Assembly (NCBI GenBank): GCA_947165085.1 | Contig: CAMUZA010000015.1 | Coordinates: 1 to 33,931, forward strand | From: an uncultured Clostridia bacterium | Lineage (GTDB): Bacteria > Bacillota > Clostridia > Oscillospirales > Oscillospiraceae | Reading direction: 5' to 3' | DNA: 33,931 nucleotides | Part shown: one piece after another, positions 30,890-33,931 of the stretch | How positions within the stretch are numbered: the stretch's first letter is position 1 | Layout: each line of letters starts with the position of its first letter | The notes under the pieces: model-generated | Told to the model about the DNA's origin: nothing | The model's database searches: none | Seen by the model: only the letters and a program-made list of their open reading frames with translations | Program-made: the position numbers and the translations under genes

Positions 30890-31741
30890 TCAATTCTCGC
30901 GCGAGATCAGACGGTTTGCGATGTCGACTAAGAAATCCGGCGATTCGAAGCAATTCAGCGCGGCGATCGCCTTCTTCGTTTCGTCCGCGACCATGATTTT
31001 GCATTGTTCCACGCCGTAAAGACGAACGAACGTGTTCTTGTGCTCGTCCACGCCGGTCGCTTTGCCGAGCTTTACCGCGTCGCCGACGACGTCAAGAATG
31101 TCGTCGCGGATCTGGAACGCAAGTCCCAGATGATCGGCGTATTCCGCGGCGGCGTTCTGCTGCTTTTTCGTTCCGCCCGCGGCGATCACGCCGAGCTGGC
31201 AGGCGGCGGAGATCAGCGCGCCCGTCTTGCGCGACTGGATATCATATACCTCCTGCGCTGTGCAGAGGCGGCGCTCTGCGTCCATGTCGAGAATCTGCCC
31301 GCCGACCATACCGAGCTCTCCGGCGCACAGGCTCAGCACACGAACAGCATCGACAATACGCTCCGGCGGCAGTTTCGCACAAGCAAGCTGCCCGAAAGCA
31401 GCCGTCAAAAGCGCATCTCCCGCCAGACACGCTGTCGCTTCGCCATAAACCTTGTGATTGGTTGGTTTTCCTCTGCGGAAGTCGTCGTTATCCATGCACG
31501 GCAGATCGTCGTGGATCAGACTGTAGGTATGCACCATCTCCATCGCCGCGGCGAACGGCAGCGCAGCTTCGATATCGCCGCCGCAAAGCTCGCAGAAGGC
31601 AAGCACAAAGGTCGGACGCAGACGCTTGCCGCCCGCAAGCAGACTGTAGCGCATGGATTCAAATAAGACCTTCTGCGGCTGCTCGTTCGTGAAGCAGCCG
31701 TTCAGATAGGCTTCGATCCGGTCAAGATACTTCTGCGTCAT
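30890..31741 (-). CDS. ispA: Polyprenyl (farnesyl/geranyl) diphosphate synthase
   Basis: The 283-residue enzyme condenses IPP with allylic diphosphates, most likely to farnesyl diphosphate. The first Asp-rich motif is DDLPCMD (78-84), with the two-residue insertion usual in bacterial FPP synthases; the second is DDILD in the C-terminal third. GGKRLRP (37-43) binds diphosphate. The ATG at 31741 overlaps xseB by 20 bases and has GGAG in front; a longer frame to 31777 has no support. The order xseA-xseB-ispA is common in Firmicutes, where dxs usually follows; here sigK comes next instead. Confidence 0.93.
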   Translation of the reverse strand: MTQKYLDRIEAYLNGCFTNEQPQKVLFESMRYSLLAGGKRLRPTFVLAFCELCGGDIEAALPFAAAMEMVHTYSLIHDDLPCMDNDDFRRGKPTNHKVYGEATACLAGDALLTAAFGQLACAKLPPERIVDAVRVLSLCAGELGMVGGQILDMDAERRLCTAQEVYDIQSRKTGALISAACQLGVIAAGGTKKQQNAAAEYADHLGLAFQIRDDILDVVGDAVKLGKATGVDEHKNTFVRLYGVEQCKIMVADETKKAIAALNCFESPDFLVDIANRLISREN

Positions 31742-31964
31742 CGGTAAACTCCGTTTCTTCCGGCGTTCCGTCCGCACCCTTTGTCAGACGAACGACCTTC
31801 AGTTCCGCTTCATCGAGCAGCTTGGTGCAGGAAGCGACCAGCTTTGTTCCCTCTTCGAACAGCTTCAGCGCGTCTTCAAGCGGCACGTCGCCGCGCTCCA
31901 TCTTTTCTACGATCTCGTCCAAACGCGAAACGGACGCTTCAAAGCTCTGTGATTTCGATTTCAT
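31722..31964 (-). CDS. xseB: Exodeoxyribonuclease VII small subunit
   Basis: This 80-residue protein is the small subunit of ExoVII, which degrades single-stranded DNA. The signature is SFEASVSRLDEIVEKMERGDVPLEDALKLFEEG, a helical hairpin that coats the XseA helices. It overlaps the xseA stop by four bases (ATGA), with AGGAGGT upstream, and overlaps ispA by 20 bases. Confidence 0.95.
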   Translation of the reverse strand: MKSKSQSFEASVSRLDEIVEKMERGDVPLEDALKLFEEGTKLVASCTKLLDEAELKVVRLTKGADGTPEETEFTDDAEVS

Positions 31965-33163
31965 TTGCGTACCTCCTGTACCTCAGTGATCACCGCGCCG
32001 TCGGAAAAACGCACGGTGATCCGTTCTCCGACAGAGACGGACCGGACTGATTTGATCAGCTCGCCGTCACCGCCCATTGCCATGCTGTAGCCGCGGGAAA
32101 GAACCTTTAAGGGACTCATCGCGTCGAGCTTTGCCGTCAGACGGACGAATTGCTCGCGCTTGCGGCTCAATAACTGCGCAGACGCGGCGCACAGCCGCTG
32201 ATGCGTGTGATCCAGTAAGAGTCTGCGGTCGTTGATATAATTGACCGGACTGCGCAGCGACCTTGCAGACGCAAGCGCATTCAACCGCTGCCGCTCCTGC
32301 TTGATCCGCTTCTGCATGATGGTCAGAAGCAGCGTAATGCTTGCCTGCAGAGACTTCCGCAGCTCCGCCTGGTCGGGCACGGCAAGCTCTGCAGCATTGG
32401 ACGGCGTCGCGGCGCGCAGGTCTGCGACGAAGTCGGATATTGTCACGTCCGGCTCATGCCCGACGGCGGAGATCACAGGGATCTCGGAGTCCGCGATCGC
32501 GTAAGCGACACGCTCGTCATTGAACGCCCAGAGATCTTCGATCGAGCCGCCGCCCCTGCCGGTGATGATCAGATCTGCGACCTGAAAGCGGTTTGCGTAG
32601 CGGATCGCGGCGGCAATCTCCGCCGGCGCTTCCTCGCCCTGCACGCGCACGGCGAGCAGCTTTACCTCCGTCAGCGGATAACGCTTGCGCAGAATGCGGA
32701 GCATATCGTGCAGCGCTGCGCCCGCAGCGGAGGTGATGATCGCGATCCGGTGCGGGTATTTGGGCAGCGGCTTCTTTCGGTCGAGGGAGAAAAGCCCCTG
32801 CGCCTGCAGTTTTTCTTTCAGCTGCTCGAACGCTGCGTGCAGATCGCCAACCCCGTCCGGCGTCATCGCCTCGCAGTAGAGCTGATATACGCCGTCTCTG
32901 GGATAGACCGCAACACGTCCGAACGCGATGACTTTCATGCCGTTCTTCGGCTGAAAGCGCAGACGGAACGCGCTTCCTTTGAACATAACGCAGCGGATCG
33001 CGGCGTTTCCGTCTTTTAATGAAAAGTAATGGTGTCCCGACGGATAGAGCTTGTAGTTGCTGATCTCTCCGCGGATGAAGATCGCGGACAGAAATTCGTC
33101 GTCTTCAAAGCGCAGCTTCAGGTATTCATTGACTTGCGAGACTTCATATACTTCCTGCTGCAT
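31961..33163 (-). CDS. xseA: Exodeoxyribonuclease VII large subunit
   Basis: The 400-residue catalytic subunit has an N-terminal OB-fold DNA-binding domain (about 1-100: VSQVNEYLK, GEISNYK and GHHYFSLKD). The nuclease core carries IAIITSAAGAALHDML and ITGRGGGSIEDLWAFND. A coiled-coil region (about 270-350) binds XseB. GGAGG before the ATG fixes the start, and the preceding TsaD-like gene overlaps it by 20 bases. Confidence 0.95.
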   Translation of the reverse strand: MQQEVYEVSQVNEYLKLRFEDDEFLSAIFIRGEISNYKLYPSGHHYFSLKDGNAAIRCVMFKGSAFRLRFQPKNGMKVIAFGRVAVYPRDGVYQLYCEAMTPDGVGDLHAAFEQLKEKLQAQGLFSLDRKKPLPKYPHRIAIITSAAGAALHDMLRILRKRYPLTEVKLLAVRVQGEEAPAEIAAAIRYANRFQVADLIITGRGGGSIEDLWAFNDERVAYAIADSEIPVISAVGHEPDVTISDFVADLRAATPSNAAELAVPDQAELRKSLQASITLLLTIMQKRIKQERQRLNALASARSLRSPVNYINDRRLLLDHTHQRLCAASAQLLSRKREQFVRLTAKLDAMSPLKVLSRGYSMAMGGDGELIKSVRSVSVGERITVRFSDGAVITEVQEVRK

Positions 33164-33931
33164 GATGCGCCCTCCATGTCAGGACTGCCGCGCCGAGCGC
33201 GTTGTCCGTCGCGAACTGCGGCGGGCAAAAGATCGCCGGAAGGTCGGCGCAGGCTTTCCGCAGCATAGTGTTTGATGCGACGCCGCCGGCAAATACCACG
33301 GAACAATTCGGATACTCCTTCAGCGCATTCTTCGTCGCCGCGACGATCGCGCCGATCAGACTGCGCAGCGCATAGCCGGCGGTTTCGGCAAAATTGCCGC
33401 AGTGGTAGTCCTGTATCTTGTTCTGCACGCCGGAAAGCGAAAACTCCGTGCCGTTCACCTTCACGCGGAAGAAAGAACGGTCAGCCGCTTCCCTGCTCAG
33501 CGCGTCGAGCGCTTTTCCTGCGGGAAACGGAAGCCCGAGCAGCTTTCCCGTGCGGTCAATGAGCTGACCGGCGGAGATATCCGTCGTGCCGCCGATCTTT
33601 TCCGCGTGGACGCTCGCGCCGTCCGGCGTGACAAGCAGCAGCTCCGTCGTTCCACCGGACAGATGCCACGCAAGATGCGGCTTGCCCATCAGCTCGATAT
33701 GATCCGAAGACCACAGCGAAGCGGCGATATGCCCCTGTTGATGGGAGAATTCATAGACCGGAACGCCGAGCGCGGCGCCGAGCACCTTCGCCTGAGAATG
33801 CCCTGCAAGAAAGCACGGCATGTAGGACCCCTCCACCGCTCGCGGACGGGTACTGACGCCGACCGCGTCGATCTGTACGGGTCCAATATCCGAAAACAGC
33901 CTGTCGGTCAATTCCGGCAGGCGTTTTACAT
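33144..33931 (-). CDS. TsaD/Kae1-like protein, 5' end cut by the window
   Basis: At least 262 residues of an ASKHA-fold protein are present; the frame is open to base 33931, so the N-terminus lies outside. It has the paired metal ligands His-x4-His (FSHQQGHIAA), HLSGGTTELL and FAGGVASNTMLR of the TsaD/Kae1 family, which makes t6A on tRNA. The segment normally reading GPG in TsaD reads STRPRAVEGSYMPCF here, and the protein is rather short. It may be a TsaD paralogue found beside xseA in Clostridia rather than the essential tRNA enzyme. The 20-base overlap with xseA indicates one operon. Confidence 0.75.
   Translation of the reverse strand, partial: VKRLPELTDRLFSDIGPVQIDAVGVSTRPRAVEGSYMPCFLAGHSQAKVLGAALGVPVYEFSHQQGHIAASLWSSDHIELMGKPHLAWHLSGGTTELLLVTPDGASVHAEKIGGTTDISAGQLIDRTGKLLGLPFPAGKALDALSREAADRSFFRVKVNGTEFSLSGVQNKIQDYHCGNFAETAGYALRSLIGAIVAATKNALKEYPNCSVVFAGGVASNTMLRKACADLPAIFCPPQFATDNALGAAVLTWRAHHAAGSI

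Overview
The window looks like the chromosome of an anaerobic, spore-forming, Gram-positive member of the Clostridia, most like an Oscillospiraceae/Ruminococcaceae gut or rumen bacterium. This placement is inferred from gene content and moderate GC; no database search was possible. Spore formation is indicated by an alpha/beta-type SASP and an uninterrupted sigK. Strict anaerobiosis is indicated by class III ribonucleotide reductase (nrdG/nrdD), a ferredoxin-dependent indolepyruvate oxidoreductase and an NfnAB-type transhydrogenase. A Gram-positive envelope is indicated by an LCP ligase and an LPXTG-anchor relic. There are no phage or transposon genes, CRISPR arrays, rRNAs or tRNAs.

Layout. 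1-2560: a strong promoter firing out of the left edge, then a TraB-like lipoprotein, an HD-domain protein and a small membrane protein. 2567-2731: decayed C-terminus of an LPXTG surface protein on the minus strand. 3031-5727: an iron alcohol dehydrogenase and an aldehyde dehydrogenase in one operon. 5929-8313 (minus): rplU-prp-rpmA-obg. It starts from a promoter that shares a perfect 19-bp palindrome with the divergent promoter of apbE and a NusG_II protein (8321-9723). 9750-12583 (minus): a CBS-pair protein and nfnA-nfnB. 12570-15582 (minus): gluQ, a D-2-hydroxyacid dehydrogenase and an LCP protein. 15645-19758 (plus): nrdG, an nrdD carrying a C-terminal glutaredoxin-like domain, and trxB, behind a promoter with an NrdR box and a perfect DnaA box. 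19822-20796: a four-helix membrane protein and a SASP, divergent. 20842-26854 (minus): a five-gene operon (AMP-forming acid:CoA ligase, iorA, iorB, paaK, ACT protein) behind a complete T-box leader, preceded by a hotdog thioesterase. 27347-29545 (plus): a His-rich CobW GTPase and a second CobW-like GTPase with a DUF1980-like C-terminus. 29590-33931 (minus): a TsaD-like protein (cut by the edge), xseA, xseB, ispA, sigK and a DUF5662-like protein.

Two systems stand out. First, nrdG-nrdD-trxB appears to encode a whole anaerobic dNTP synthesis unit with its own electron path (flavin reductase to CPKC redoxin to NrdD active site). This implies redoxin-dependent rather than formate-dependent reduction. 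The reductase lacks the usual NADPH-phosphate motif. Second, the T-box has a UUC (Phe) triplet at the specifier position, and its UGGU bulge pairs with a tRNA whose discriminator base is A. It therefore should switch on the iorAB/ligase operon when phenylalanine is scarce. That argues the operon makes aromatic amino acids from arylacetates by reductive carboxylation rather than degrading them.

Starts were chosen by Shine-Dalgarno position and family N-termini; several genes start at TTG or at an internal ATG rather than at the longest frame. All family assignments come from reading motifs by eye.
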